A DNA stretch of 64,000 nucleotides from JACKII01 sp965202745 (GTDB lineage: Bacteria; Pseudomonadota; Alphaproteobacteria; Bin95): contig CBDBCB010000022.1 of the NCBI GenBank assembly GCA_965202745.1, forward strand, positions 62,001-126,000, given 5' to 3'. Position numbers and translations under genes: made by a program. Below, piece by piece: positions 44,890 to 53,551 of the stretch (positions are counted from its first letter, which is position 1; every line of letters begins with the position of its first letter). Under the pieces are notes generated by a model. That model was not told where the DNA came from and made no database searches. It worked only from the letters and a program-made list of their open reading frames with translations.

Positions 44890-46352
44890 GCGCGACGACG
44901 GAAACCATCCAACAGGTCGAGAACTTGGCGGGCGAAGGGTATAAATACGGCTTTGCCACGGACATCGAAATGGAAATGGCCCCGAAGGGCCTGTCCGAGG
45001 ACGTGATCCGCTTCATTTCGGCCAAGAAAGAAGAGCCAGAATGGATGCTGGAATGGCGGCTGAAGGCATACCGCCTGTGGCTGACCCAGGAAATGCCGAG
45101 CTGGCAGAAGCTCGACCTGCCGGAAATCGACTATCAGGACGTCTATTACTACGCTGCCCCGAAGAGCCAGGCCGACGGCCCCAAGAGCCTGGACGAGGTC
45201 GATCCGGAACTACTGAAAACCTACGAGAAGCTGGGTATTCCCCTGCGTGAGCAGGAAATGCTGGCGGGCGTTTCCAACATCGCGGTCGATGCGGTGTTCG
45301 ACAGCGTCTCCGTCGCGACCACGTTCAAGAAAAAGCTGAGCGACGCGGGCGTGATCTTCTGCCCGATATCGGAGGCGATCCAGAACCACCCGGAGCTTGT
45401 GCAAAAATATCTGGGCTCGGTCGTGCCCTACACCGACAATTTCTTTGCGACGCTGAATTGCGCGGTCTTCACGGATGGCAGCTTTGTCTACATCCCGCCG
45501 GGCGTACGCTGCCCGATGGAGTTGTCGACCTATTTCCGCATCAACGCCATGAACACCGGGCAGTTCGAGCGGACGCTGATCATCGCCGACGAAGGCTCCT
45601 ATGTCAGCTATCTGGAGGGCTGCACCGCGCCGATGCGCGACGAGAAGCAATTGCACGCCGCCGTGGTGGAATTGGTGGCGCTGGGCGATGCGGAGATCAA
45701 ATACTCAACCGTGCAGAACTGGTATCCGGGCGACGAGAACGGCAAGGGCGGCATCTTCAACTTCGTCACCAAGCGCGGCATCTGTAAGGGCGACCGCTCC
45801 AAGATTTCCTGGACCCAGGTGGAGACCGGCTCGGCGGCGACGTGGAAGTACCCCTCCTGCATCCTCCAGGGCGAGGACTCGGTGGGCGAGTTTTACTCCA
45901 TCGCCATCACCAACAACTACCAGCAGGCCGATACAGGCACGAAGATGATCCACCGGGGCAAAGGCTCCAAGTCGCGGATCATTTCTAAGGGCATTTCGGC
46001 AGGCAAGGCGCACAATACCTATCGGGGCCTGGTGCGGATCACGCCCAAGGCGGACAAGGCACGCAACTATACCCAGTGCGACTCGCTGCTGATCGGCGAC
46101 CGCTGCGGTGCGCACACCTTCCCCTATATCGAGAGCCAGAACCGCACGGCGCGGGTGGAGCATGAGGCGACGACCTCGAAAATCTCCGAGGACCAGCTGT
46201 TCTACTGCCAGTCCCGCGGCATCGGCGACGAGGAAGCGGTGGCGCTGATCGTCAACGGCTTCTGCCGCGAGGTGCTGCAGCAACTGCCGATGGAGTTCGC
46301 TGTCGAGGCGCAGAAACTGGTTGGTATTTCTCTGGAGGGGAGCGTCGGGTGA
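44886..46352 (+). CDS. sufB: Fe-S cluster assembly scaffold protein SufB
   Basis: A 488-residue SufB. It ends with FAVEAQKLVGISLEGSVG and has the SufBD beta-helix core with YVSYLEGCTAP, the conserved Cys of the scaffold (EGCTAPMRD), and SRGIGDEEAVALIVNGFC. With SufC and SufD it forms the SufBC2D scaffold that builds 4Fe-4S clusters. Translationally coupled to the Rrf2 gene. No lesions. Confidence 0.97.
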   Translation: MSATTETIQQVENLAGEGYKYGFATDIEMEMAPKGLSEDVIRFISAKKEEPEWMLEWRLKAYRLWLTQEMPSWQKLDLPEIDYQDVYYYAAPKSQADGPKSLDEVDPELLKTYEKLGIPLREQEMLAGVSNIAVDAVFDSVSVATTFKKKLSDAGVIFCPISEAIQNHPELVQKYLGSVVPYTDNFFATLNCAVFTDGSFVYIPPGVRCPMELSTYFRINAMNTGQFERTLIIADEGSYVSYLEGCTAPMRDEKQLHAAVVELVALGDAEIKYSTVQNWYPGDENGKGGIFNFVTKRGICKGDRSKISWTQVETGSAATWKYPSCILQGEDSVGEFYSIAITNNYQQADTGTKMIHRGKGSKSRIISKGISAGKAHNTYRGLVRITPKADKARNYTQCDSLLIGDRCGAHTFPYIESQNRTARVEHEATTSKISEDQLFYCQSRGIGDEEAVALIVNGFCREVLQQLPMEFAVEAQKLVGISLEGSVG

Positions 46353-46377
46353 TGGACTATCTTTCCACCCTCCTCTC

Positions 46378-46475
46378 TCATCCTGAGCCGTCCCGAAGGG
46401 ACGAGTCGAAGGGTCCTCTTTCCGCATTCCAACAGACCCTTCGACTCGCGCCTGCGGCGCAGCTCAGGGTGAAGG
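46378..46475. repeat. intergenic inverted repeat inside the suf operon, REP-like copy 5
   Basis: TCATCCTGAGCCG ... GAGTCGAAGGGTC and, after about 25 bases, GACCCTTCGACTCGCG ... GCTCAGGGTGA. It separates sufB from sufC, the only wide gap in the operon, and would place a stable hairpin in the transcript. Confidence 0.8.
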
Positions 46476-46486
46476 GGTAACAAATC

Positions 46487-47236
46487 ATGCTCACCATCAA
46501 AAACCTGCACGCCACCGTTGACGGCAAGGAAATCCTCAAAGGCATCGACCTGCACATTCCCAAAGGGGAAGTGCATGCGATCATGGGGCCGAACGGCTCC
46601 GGCAAGAGCACGCTTTCCTATGTGCTGGCGGGCCGCGACGGCTATGAGGTCACGGGAGGCTCGGTCGAGTTCAACGGCCAGGACCTGCTGGAACTCTCGC
46701 CGGACGAGCGCGCCGCCGCCGGTGTGTTCCTGGCGTTCCAGTATCCGGTGGAAATTCCGGGCGTGACCGGCACGACCTTCCTGCGGACCGCGGTCAACGC
46801 CGTGCGCCGGGCCCGCGGGCTGGAGGAGCATGACGGCATGGCCTTCGTGAAGGCCGCACGCGCCAAGATCAAAGAACTCGGCATGACCGACGAAGTGCTG
46901 AAGCGCGCCGTCAATGTCGGCTTTTCCGGCGGCGAGAAGAAGCGCAACGAAATGCTGCAAATGGCCATGCTGGAGCCAAGCTTCGCCGTGCTGGACGAGA
47001 CCGACTCCGGCCTGGATATCGACGCGCTGAAGATCGTGGCCGAGGGTGTGAACGCGCTGCGCTCGCCCGAACGCTCCATGTTGGTGATTACGCACTATCA
47101 GCGGCTGCTGGAATATATCGTGCCAGACGTGGTGCACGTGCTGGCCGGTGGCCGGATCATCAAGACCGGCGACAAGAATCTGGCGATGCGGCTCGAAGCT
47201 GAAGGCTATGCCGACGTGATTGGGGAGGCTGCATAG
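46487..47236 (+). CDS. sufC: Fe-S cluster assembly ATPase SufC
   Basis: A 249-residue ABC-type ATPase. Walker A GPNGSGKST at residues 34-42, Q-loop FLAFQYPVEIPGV, signature FSGGEKKRNE and Walker B FAVLDETDSGLD, with the SufC-specific DETDSGLD. It powers the SufBCD scaffold. The 134-bp gap to sufB contains the REP-like hairpin. Intact. Confidence 0.97.
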   Translation: MLTIKNLHATVDGKEILKGIDLHIPKGEVHAIMGPNGSGKSTLSYVLAGRDGYEVTGGSVEFNGQDLLELSPDERAAAGVFLAFQYPVEIPGVTGTTFLRTAVNAVRRARGLEEHDGMAFVKAARAKIKELGMTDEVLKRAVNVGFSGGEKKRNEMLQMAMLEPSFAVLDETDSGLDIDALKIVAEGVNALRSPERSMLVITHYQRLLEYIVPDVVHVLAGGRIIKTGDKNLAMRLEAEGYADVIGEAA

Positions 47237-47238
47237 CC

Positions 47239-48471
47239 ATGGCTGCACCTGCCCGCAAATTCGGTGTCGAAGCATTCCAGGAAGCGTTTGACGCGTCCAG
47301 CGATGCGGCGCGCCAGGCGGCATTTGACCGGTTCGCCGAAACCGGCATGCCGCACCACAAAATTGAGGCCTGGAAGTACACCAGCCTGGTGCATCTGGCG
47401 CGGAGCGGTTTTCAAGCGGCTCCCGCCAATTTTGAGCTAAACGGGCCGCTGCCTGCCCGGCTGGGCGATGCGGCCCGGGTGGTGTTCGTCAATGGACGCT
47501 ATTCCGACATACTGTCTGATGCGCCGGTAGCGGGCTTTGCCTCGCTAGCCCACGTGCCGGCACCGATCGCACTGGGCGATGAGGCGCAGGACGACCCGAT
47601 GCTGGCGTTGACCGCTGCTATGGCTGCTGACGGCGCGGTTCTGACCTTGGACGGCAGCCAGGGACCGATAGAACTGCTCTATGTCACCGCCCCCGGCACC
47701 TCGCCCCAAATGGCGCACACGCGTAACCGGATCGAAGTTACCGGCGGCGAGGCTGTCGTGGTCGAGCGGCATGTGGCAATGACCGCGGGTGAGGCAGCGC
47801 TCAACAACGGCTCGACCGAGATCGTTTTGAGCGAAGGCGCGAAACTCACGCACATCAAATTGCAGGTGGAGGCTGAGAACGCCAACCATGTCTGGCACCA
47901 TACGGTCAGCATTCCGGCAGGCGCACAATACAGCAACTATGTCGTCAGCGTTGGTGGGGCGCTCGCCCGCAACCGGCTGACGGTCAAACTGTTGGGTGAA
48001 GGTGCGGATTGCGTGCTGGACGGTGCCTACGCCGCCCGCGGGAAGCAGCACCTGGATCACACATCAAAGATCGTGCATGACGTCGCCGACACCACCAGCC
48101 GCCAGGTCTACAAGGGCGTGCTGGACGATCACGGGCGCGGCGTGTTTCAGGGCCATATCGTCGTGGCAGAGGATGCCCAGCGTACCGACGGCCACCAGCT
48201 TAACCGTGCGCTGATGCTCTCCGACCATGCGGAGATCGACTCCAAGCCCATGCTGGAAATCTACGCTGACGACGTGAAGTGCTCGCATGGTGCTACGGCG
48301 GGCGATCTGGACGACAACCAGCTTTTTTATCTGCAAAGCCGCGGCATCCCGGCCGATGAGGCCCGCCGCCTGCTGGTCGAAGCCTTCCTGGCCGAGACCA
48401 TCGACAATATTCCTTTCGAACCCGCCCGTGAGGCGGCTCTCACCCTGGTGCAGGAGCATCTTGCCCGATGA
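47239..48471 (+). CDS. sufD: Fe-S cluster assembly protein SufD
   Basis: A 410-residue SufBD-family protein starting two bases after sufC. PHHKIEAWKYTSL near the N-terminus and the C-terminal SKPMLEIYADDVKCSHGATAG, then QSRGIPADEARRLLVEAF, are diagnostic; the histidine in CSHGAT is the proposed cluster ligand. Overlaps sufS by four bases. Intact. Confidence 0.96.
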   Translation: MAAPARKFGVEAFQEAFDASSDAARQAAFDRFAETGMPHHKIEAWKYTSLVHLARSGFQAAPANFELNGPLPARLGDAARVVFVNGRYSDILSDAPVAGFASLAHVPAPIALGDEAQDDPMLALTAAMAADGAVLTLDGSQGPIELLYVTAPGTSPQMAHTRNRIEVTGGEAVVVERHVAMTAGEAALNNGSTEIVLSEGAKLTHIKLQVEAENANHVWHHTVSIPAGAQYSNYVVSVGGALARNRLTVKLLGEGADCVLDGAYAARGKQHLDHTSKIVHDVADTTSRQVYKGVLDDHGRGVFQGHIVVAEDAQRTDGHQLNRALMLSDHAEIDSKPMLEIYADDVKCSHGATAGDLDDNQLFYLQSRGIPADEARRLLVEAFLAETIDNIPFEPAREAALTLVQEHLAR

Positions 48472-49724
48472 ACGCTAGTACTGACACGCTTGCCCGCTCA
48501 AATTTCGACGTGGAGGCCATCCGCGCCGACTTCCCGATCCTCAGCCGCGAGGTCTACGGCAAGCGGCTGGTCTTTCTGGACAGTGCCGCGTCTGCCCAAA
48601 CCCCGCGGCAGGTGGTGGACGTTTTCCGCGACGTTTACGAGAACGACTACGCCAACGTGCACCGGGGCATTCACTGGCTCAGCCAGCGCTGCACCGACCG
48701 TTTCGAGGGCGCTCGGGAGACGGTGGCGAAGTTCCTGGGCGTGCCGGATGCTGAGCAGGTGATCTTCACCAGCAGCTCGACCGAGAGCCTGAACCTGGTA
48801 GCGTTTTCCTACGCCCGCTCCAACCTGAAGCCGGGCGACGAAATCCTGATTTCCGAACTGGAGCACCACTCCAACATCATCCCCTGGCAGATGGCGGCCA
48901 AGGCGACCGGCGCGGTGGTCAAGGGTATCCCGATCCTGGATGACGGCCAGATCGACCTGGAGACCTACCGCGCGCTGCTGGCGAGCGGCCGGGTGAAGAT
49001 CGTTGCGATCACCCATGTCTCCAATGCGCTCGGCACCGTCGTGCCAATCAAGGACGAAATCGTGCCCGCTGCCCACGCCGCCGGCGCCATCGTCGTGGTG
49101 GACGGCAGCCAGGCTGCCCCGCACCTGAAACTGGATGTGCCCAGCCTGGGTGCCGACTTCTATGCCTTTACCGGTCACAAGGTCTATGGCCCGAACGGTA
49201 TCGGCGCACTCTGGGGCCGCCCGGAACTGCTGGAGGCAATGCCGCCTTACCAGGGCGGTGGCGAGATGATCGACTTCGTCTCCATCACCGAGAGCACCTA
49301 CAAGGACCCGCCGCACCGGTTTGAGGCCGGCACGCCGCCGATTGTGGAGGCCATCGCGCTGGCCCGCGCCATGGACTACATGAACGATATCGGCCACGAC
49401 GCGATTCTGGCGCACGAGCACGACCTGACCACCTACGCCATGGAGCAATTGGCGCAGATCCCGGAGGTGACGTTCTACGGCACCGCGCCGGGAAAGGCGG
49501 GCATCGTCTCCTTCACCTGGGAAGGCGTGCATGCGCACGATGTGGGCACGATCATCGACCGGGCCGGCGTTGCGGTGCGCGTCGGACACCATTGCGCCCA
49601 GCCACTGATGGACCGGCTCGGCGTGGCTTCCACGGCACGGGCCAGCTTTGGTATTTATAACACGCGCGGCGACGTGGACCGGCTGGTGCAGTCGCTCGAC
49701 GGTGTTCGCACAATTTTCGCTTAA
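48468..49724 (+). CDS. sufS: cysteine desulfurase SufS
   Basis: A 418-residue group II cysteine desulfurase, PLP-dependent. Lys238 in TGHKVYGPNG binds PLP, and Cys376 in VGHHCAQPLMD takes the persulfide sulfur. HHSNIIPWQ is the conserved substrate region. No SufE or SufU acceptor gene is seen in the cluster. Overlaps sufD. Intact. Confidence 0.97.
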   Translation: MNASTDTLARSNFDVEAIRADFPILSREVYGKRLVFLDSAASAQTPRQVVDVFRDVYENDYANVHRGIHWLSQRCTDRFEGARETVAKFLGVPDAEQVIFTSSSTESLNLVAFSYARSNLKPGDEILISELEHHSNIIPWQMAAKATGAVVKGIPILDDGQIDLETYRALLASGRVKIVAITHVSNALGTVVPIKDEIVPAAHAAGAIVVVDGSQAAPHLKLDVPSLGADFYAFTGHKVYGPNGIGALWGRPELLEAMPPYQGGGEMIDFVSITESTYKDPPHRFEAGTPPIVEAIALARAMDYMNDIGHDAILAHEHDLTTYAMEQLAQIPEVTFYGTAPGKAGIVSFTWEGVHAHDVGTIIDRAGVAVRVGHHCAQPLMDRLGVASTARASFGIYNTRGDVDRLVQSLDGVRTIFA

Positions 49725-49745
49725 CCTATTAGCGGAGCAGATAAA

Positions 49746-50159
49746 ATGAACTCCCCGTTCGGCTATCCCGATGATGATTTCGGCCTAGGTCAGCCCTCGG
49801 TCGAGGAGCTAGAGGCACTCTGCGCGCGCAAGGGGGAGCCGCTGCCGGAAGGCCAGGCAGTCGCGACCGGCGAGGAAGCCATTGAGGCGCTGCGCACCGT
49901 CTACGACCCCGAAATTCCCGTGAATATTTTCGACCTCGGTCTTATATATGAACTGGATATTCACAAAGACGGTTCAACAAAGGTGGTCATGACCCTGACC
50001 GCGCCGGGCTGTCCGGTTGCCGGTGAAATGCCGGTGATGGTGGCGGATGCGCTCGACACGGTGCCAGGGATCGGCGAGATTGAGGTCACACTGTCCTTTG
50101 AACCGCCGTGGACACCGGATATGATGGCCGAAGATGCGCGGCTCACGCTCGGCTTTTAG
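49746..50159 (+). CDS. SUF-associated DUF59/MIP18-family protein (SufT-like)
   Basis: A 137-residue protein with the MIP18 fold: VYDPEIPVNIFDLGLIYEL and MTLTAPGCPVAGEMP with the conserved Cys. Relatives encoded in suf operons help mature Fe-S proteins. An N-terminal ~45-residue extension precedes the domain. Lies 21 bp after sufS. Intact. Confidence 0.9.
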   Translation: MNSPFGYPDDDFGLGQPSVEELEALCARKGEPLPEGQAVATGEEAIEALRTVYDPEIPVNIFDLGLIYELDIHKDGSTKVVMTLTAPGCPVAGEMPVMVADALDTVPGIGEIEVTLSFEPPWTPDMMAEDARLTLGF

Positions 50160-50182
50160 GCTTAAGGTAAGGAGACAGACCC

Positions 50183-50521
50183 ATGGAACGTCCCCCCGTC
50201 GTCACGCTGACGGATGCTGCCGCTGATCGCGTCAAGGCGCTGGTCGCCAAGAGCCAGGATCCGGTACAGGGCCTGCGCATCGGCGTAAAAACCCGCGGCT
50301 GCTCCGGCATGAGTTATTCGGTCGAATATGCCGACGAACCGAAGCGGTTTGAGGAAGTGGTCGAGCAGAAGGGCGTCAAGCTCTACATCGACCCGACCGC
50401 CGTGATGTTCATTCTGGGCTCGGAAGTCGACTACAAGGAAGACCGCTTCACCAGCGGCTTCACCTTCGAAAACCCGAACGAAAAAGGCCGCTGCGGCTGC
50501 GGCGAGAGCTTCCACGTTTAG
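50183..50521 (+). CDS. sufA: A-type Fe-S carrier protein (SufA/IscA/HesB family)
   Basis: A 112-residue A-type carrier. The three ligand cysteines are C40 (GVKTRGCSGMSY), C104 and C106 (GRCGCGESF). It transfers clusters from the scaffold to target enzymes. Last gene of the suf operon, with a good AAGGAG site. Intact. Confidence 0.93.
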   Translation: MERPPVVTLTDAAADRVKALVAKSQDPVQGLRIGVKTRGCSGMSYSVEYADEPKRFEEVVEQKGVKLYIDPTAVMFILGSEVDYKEDRFTSGFTFENPNEKGRCGCGESFHV

Positions 50522-50564
50522 GCGGCTTGCGCCTTTTCCTGCACGGCCGGTTGCTGGCAACGTC

Positions 50565-50947
50565 TTGAGCGCTGCCATCGCCGCTGCGCTGGTTGCGGGG
50601 GCGGCAAGGGCCGATAGCGTTGACGGCGCAACCTACCGCCAAATCGAGCACTGCGTTCATGGGCCGTCTGCGGCTGTCTCTACCTGCCTATTGCCGGTGA
50701 TTGATATCTGTGGGGAAGCCACACGTCAGCGCAGTGCGACTACAATATCAGTGGCGAAGCATTGGAAATCGCCGCCGCCGAACACCCCAATTTGACCAAA
50801 GAAATTCACGCGTTGGCGCTGTATATCGGCGAGAAATGCACTGCCGCTCTTCCGGCAGACATTTTTGGCCACTTGCGCGTTGCTGAGCACGCCTTGTGCG
50901 TGCGTACCAATAGAATTACGCTGATAGAACTTTTGATTTCAGACTAG
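50565..50947 (+). pseudogene. remnant of a small secreted cysteine-containing protein
   Basis: A first frame opening at a TTG gives a signal-like LSAAIAAALVAGAARADS then YRQIEHCVHGP and CLLPVIDICG. It goes off near 50710. The other frame has CDYNISGEALEIAAAEHPNL, then KCTAALPADIFGHLRVAEHALC. Read together they look like one small exported protein with several cysteines, broken by a frameshift. I do not recognise the family; a DUF1311-like protein is only a loose possibility. Confidence 0.4.
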
Positions 50948-50974
50948 TAATATCAACGGCTGGGAAGAGTTGCC

Positions 50975-51680
50975 ATGTTTAGCGTTACCTCACAGGGCTT
51001 GATCAACATTTTGCTGGGTACGGAACTAGGCGGCAACGCGGCGCTGCAATACGTGGTCAGCTATGCCGTTCCCAACAAGCTGCTTGGCAAAAGCAAAGAC
51101 GGGAACAGCAGTGGTTTTTCCTTTGGCGTCGAACAGTTGGACATCGCCAACAACAGTTTCGTGGCCAAGGCCTTCAAGGAAATTCTGGACGGCGCACTGG
51201 CGGCCGGGACCATCACCCCGGCGCAGTACACTCACTTCATGCTTTACAGCGGCAAGCAGCGTCCGGACCTGGACCCCGCGCTTGCACCCGTCTACCGCGA
51301 GGACCGGAGCACCCTGACCAACACCGTGTTCGCGACCAGCGCTGCGCACGCGATCATCGACAAGTACACGCTGGAATATGTCTCCGGCTCGCTGCTGCCG
51401 TCGGTCGACAAATTCCTGGACGCAGTGGCGGCCAAATGGGGGCCGGACACGGTGTTCAGCACCCAGAATGCAGACTTCTACACTGCCGTCGCCGCCATGA
51501 CCTCCATCTCCAACCGGACGGGCGGGCTGGCGGGCTCCAACAAGTATTTTGTGAATCTGCCAAGCGCGCCGAATGCGCTTTCCGATGTGAAGACGCGGTA
51601 TGACGCCGTGCTGGGCTATCTATCACTGGCAGTTGGTGCTGAAAGGGGCAGAGACTTACAAGGCCGGCGGCGTTCTTTAG
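50975..51680 (+). pseudogene. unknown protein, frameshifted near its end
   Basis: About 235 residues of coherent coding sequence (SGFSFGVEQLDIANNSFVAKAF, SAAHAIIDKYTLEYVSG, SISNRTGGLAGSNKYF). The pattern GFSFGxxQLDxxNN faintly recalls lysozyme-like or muramidase-like proteins, but I cannot assign it. Near 51620 a single-base shift leads to YHWQLVLKGAETYKAGGVL and a TAG at 51678, a natural-looking end. The uncorrected frame instead runs on antisense to prophage genes until 51853. Confidence 0.45.
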
Positions 51681-51757
51681 GTGAAGCAAGTCCCCTGCCG
51701 CATCGCCAACTCGCAATCCAGCGCAGCCGCCTCACCAAGCATTTTGTGATCCAGCAT
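51677..51757 (-). pseudogene. short phage ORF, truncated
   Basis: A 26-residue ORF (MLDHKMLGEAAALDCELAMR...) whose ATG shares a base with the stop of the gene upstream (TGATG). Its stop coincides with the prophage edge, so it is probably the start of a longer phage gene that was cut. Confidence 0.35.
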
Positions 51758-52063
51758 CACGCCGCCTCCTTCTGCATCTCGCGCAGCCGCGCGTTCACCC
51801 CTGCAGCCGAGGCGCTCATGCGCTCGGCCAGCTCCATCTGCAGGAAGTCGTAGAGGGTGACCTTGGGCCGCGACCCCAGTGGGCGCGGCACGGTGGCGCG
51901 GCGCGAAGGTGCCAAAGCCCTGCAGCACCACGCTGCCGCCCTGGTCGGTCGCCTCCTGCACGGCGCGGGCGAAGGCGTCGATCGCGCGCCCGGCCTCGGC
52001 CTTGGTGATCCCGGCGTTCTCCGCCATCGTCTCGGCCAGCTGGCCCTTGTTGATCCGGTTCAT
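51757..52063 (-). pseudogene. HU-family DNA-binding protein, N-terminal part fused to unrelated phage sequence
   Basis: From a well-placed ATG at 52063 (AAGGAAGACC upstream) the first 50 residues are HU-like: NKGQLAETMAENAGITKAEAGRAI ... VVLQGFGTFAPRHRAA. The DNA-binding arm and C-terminus of HU are missing. In another frame the sequence continues PRPLGSRPKVTLYDFLQMEL to AGVNARLREMQKEAA and a TGA at 51757, which is not HU. A deletion/fusion with a frameshift near 51895 is the simplest reading. Confidence 0.55.
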
Positions 52064-52074
52064 CGGTCTTCCTT

Positions 52075-52260
52075 TCAAGGTTGAGAGGGCGGAAAGAGGA
52101 TGGTGAAGGTGACCGACACGCCCTCGTCGTCGGCCAGAAACGCGACGTCGAAATCGTCACCCCCCCCCGCCGCTTTTGCGGCAGCGATGGCGGCGTCGAT
52201 CGCGATCTTCCACACGGTCAGGTCCGTGCGCGTCATGCTGTTGAAATCCGGGGTTCCCAT
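52075..52260 (-). CDS. small phage protein of unknown function
   Basis: A 61-residue acidic protein (MGTPDFNSMTRTDLTVWKIAIDAAIAA, then DDFDVAFLADDEGVSVTFTI). A run of nine G falls in its middle and the frame holds as written. Function unknown; position between the membrane protein and HU-like gene suggests a phage early gene. Confidence 0.5.
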   Translation of the reverse strand: MGTPDFNSMTRTDLTVWKIAIDAAIAAAKAAGGGDDFDVAFLADDEGVSVTFTILFPPSQP

Positions 52261-52268
52261 GGCGCACC

Positions 52269-52523
52269 TCATCCCAGCGCCAGCCAGAGCGCAGCCACCG
52301 GCAGCGCGCCCATCGCGGTGAAGACGAAATCCATCCATTCGACGCGGCCATATCCCAGCGCGTCGATCCCCTCCTTGGCGGCCCCCGCCAGCGCGGCAGA
52401 CCCGAAGGCCAGCGCCACGGCGGCGGTGCCATCCAGCCCCGCCCAGGTCGCGCCAAGCGCGCTCAGCGCGGCAATGGCCGACCCGGCGATCAGGTGCTGC
52501 TTCTTGTCGGGGGCCATGTTCAT
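52269..52523 (-). CDS. small membrane protein with DKKxH/KEGxD motifs (phage)
   Basis: An 84-residue protein with two or three hydrophobic segments. The polar motifs DKKQHLIAG, AAKEGIDALGYG and WMDFVFTAMGAL resemble the DUF2279/YfiM arrangement found in phage lysis or membrane proteins. Its ATG overlaps the stop of the Ner-like gene (ATGA). Role unknown. Confidence 0.55.
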   Translation of the reverse strand: MNMAPDKKQHLIAGSAIAALSALGATWAGLDGTAAVALAFGSAALAGAAKEGIDALGYGRVEWMDFVFTAMGALPVAALWLALG

Positions 52524-52805
52524 TCCCCCGCCGCTTTTTTACGCTGACAGTCTGTGCGTTCCGGGTTAAACTTGACCCGCCCGAACAGCAGACGGTTCGG
52601 CAACCCGTCTTCGCCGTAGCGGTCGGGCCAGATTTCCTGCGGCTCGACGCCCAGGTGGTCAGCCACCAGCCACTCGATCGCGGGCCACGGACGGCGCAGC
52701 ACCTGGCGGACTGCGCTGATCCCGTAGCCATGCTGGCGCGAGAGCTCGGCCATCGACGATCCCTTCATGCGGATCGCGGCCTTGATCTCTTCGGGGTGCC
52801 ACCCG
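52520..52805 (-). pseudogene. Ner/Nlp-family phage regulator, start missing
   Basis: HTH protein of the Ner/SfsB type: HPEEIKAAIRMKGSSMAELSRQHGYGISAVRQVL, then WPAIEWLVADHLGVEPQEIWPDRYG. The family normally begins just before WHPEEIKA; here there is no start codon upstream, only a TAA a few codons away. The coding sequence abuts the equally start-less repressor on the other strand at 52806-52811. It could start internally at the Met at 52768, losing the first helix. Confidence 0.65.
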
Positions 52806-52810
52806 CGCGC

Positions 52811-53551
52811 TTATCGTCCGCCCTGGGCAACAGGAGCGGCACTTGGCTGTCGAAGCAGCTTGGCACATCCGCCTCGACGGTGAACGGCTGGTTGCGTGGC
52901 AGCAATGAGCCCGGCCTGACAAACCTCGTGAGCGCGGCGGATGTCCTTGGCGTCTCCGTGCAGTGGTTGGCCACCGGGCAGGGCTCACCCTCTGGCGCAC
53001 CACAGCCTATCGCGCCGCCCCTGATCTCGCGCCCGACTTCGACCAGGACTTCGCTCTGCTACCGCGATACGAGGTCAACCTATCGCGCCGCCCCTGATCT
53101 CGCGCCCGACTTCGACCAGGACTTCGCTCTGCTACCGCGATACGAGGTCAACCTGTCGGCTGGTCCTGGTCTTGTGCCCGCGCATGAGGATGTTGAGGAA
53201 AGGCTCGCCTTTTCAAAGGCATGGTTGCGCCGCAACCTGATCAACGCCGACCAGTCGGGCCTTGTCCGGGTGCGCGGCGACAGCATGGCCCCCACCGTCC
53301 CGGACGGCGCGTTGGCCCTCGTCAACACCGCCGAGGCCCGCGTCGATCGCGAGGGGATCTATGCCTTCAGCCGCGAGGGCGAGGCTTATATCAAGCGCCT
53401 AGTGCCCCTGGCACCCGGCCCAGGCGGCACGCCCACCTCGATCGTCATCATCTCCGATGGCGGCAGCTTCCCGCCCGAGTTCGTCACCGGCCCACAGCTC
53501 AACGAGCTGCGCATCGTCGGCCGTGTGCGGTGTATACTGGTGAACATGTGA
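52811..53551 (+). pseudogene. CI-like prophage repressor (HTH + S24 peptidase-like), 5' end missing
   Basis: The HTH part reads RLSSALGNRSGTWLSKQLG, then STVNGWLRGSNEPGLTNLVSAADVLGVSVQWLATG. The C-terminal S24 domain has VRVRGDSMAPTVPDGALALV (Ser active site) and EAYIKRL (Lys). No plausible start codon precedes RLSS; the frame upstream is antisense to the Ner-like gene. Between the domains a 73-bp tandem duplication (53006-53151) is read in two frames, and only with both copies are the two domains in frame. Confidence 0.7.
53006..53151. repeat. 73-bp perfect tandem duplication in the repressor linker
   Basis: 53006-53078 and 53079-53151 are identical (start CCTATCGCGCC, end GAGGTCAA). Seventy-three is one more than a multiple of three, so the copy number decides the reading frame of the S24 domain. 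Confidence 0.95.

Larger units (their letters stand above)
51677..53551. mobile_element. decayed prophage control region (possibly Mu-like)
   Basis: A compact, GC-rich block. On the minus strand it has a Ner/Nlp-type regulator, a small membrane protein, a 61-residue protein and an HU-like protein, mostly overlapping or closely spaced. Divergent from these is a CI-like S24 repressor. The c-ner arrangement is that of transposable Mu-like phages. No transposase, head or tail genes remain. The left edge is near the stop of the gene at 50975; the right edge is unclear. Confidence 0.6.

Noticed and set aside
46202..47323. 373-residue minus-strand ORF
   Set aside because: Antisense to sufB/sufC, with no start signal or family features.
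48498..49592. 364-residue minus-strand ORF
   Set aside because: Entirely antisense to sufS, an unmistakable real gene.
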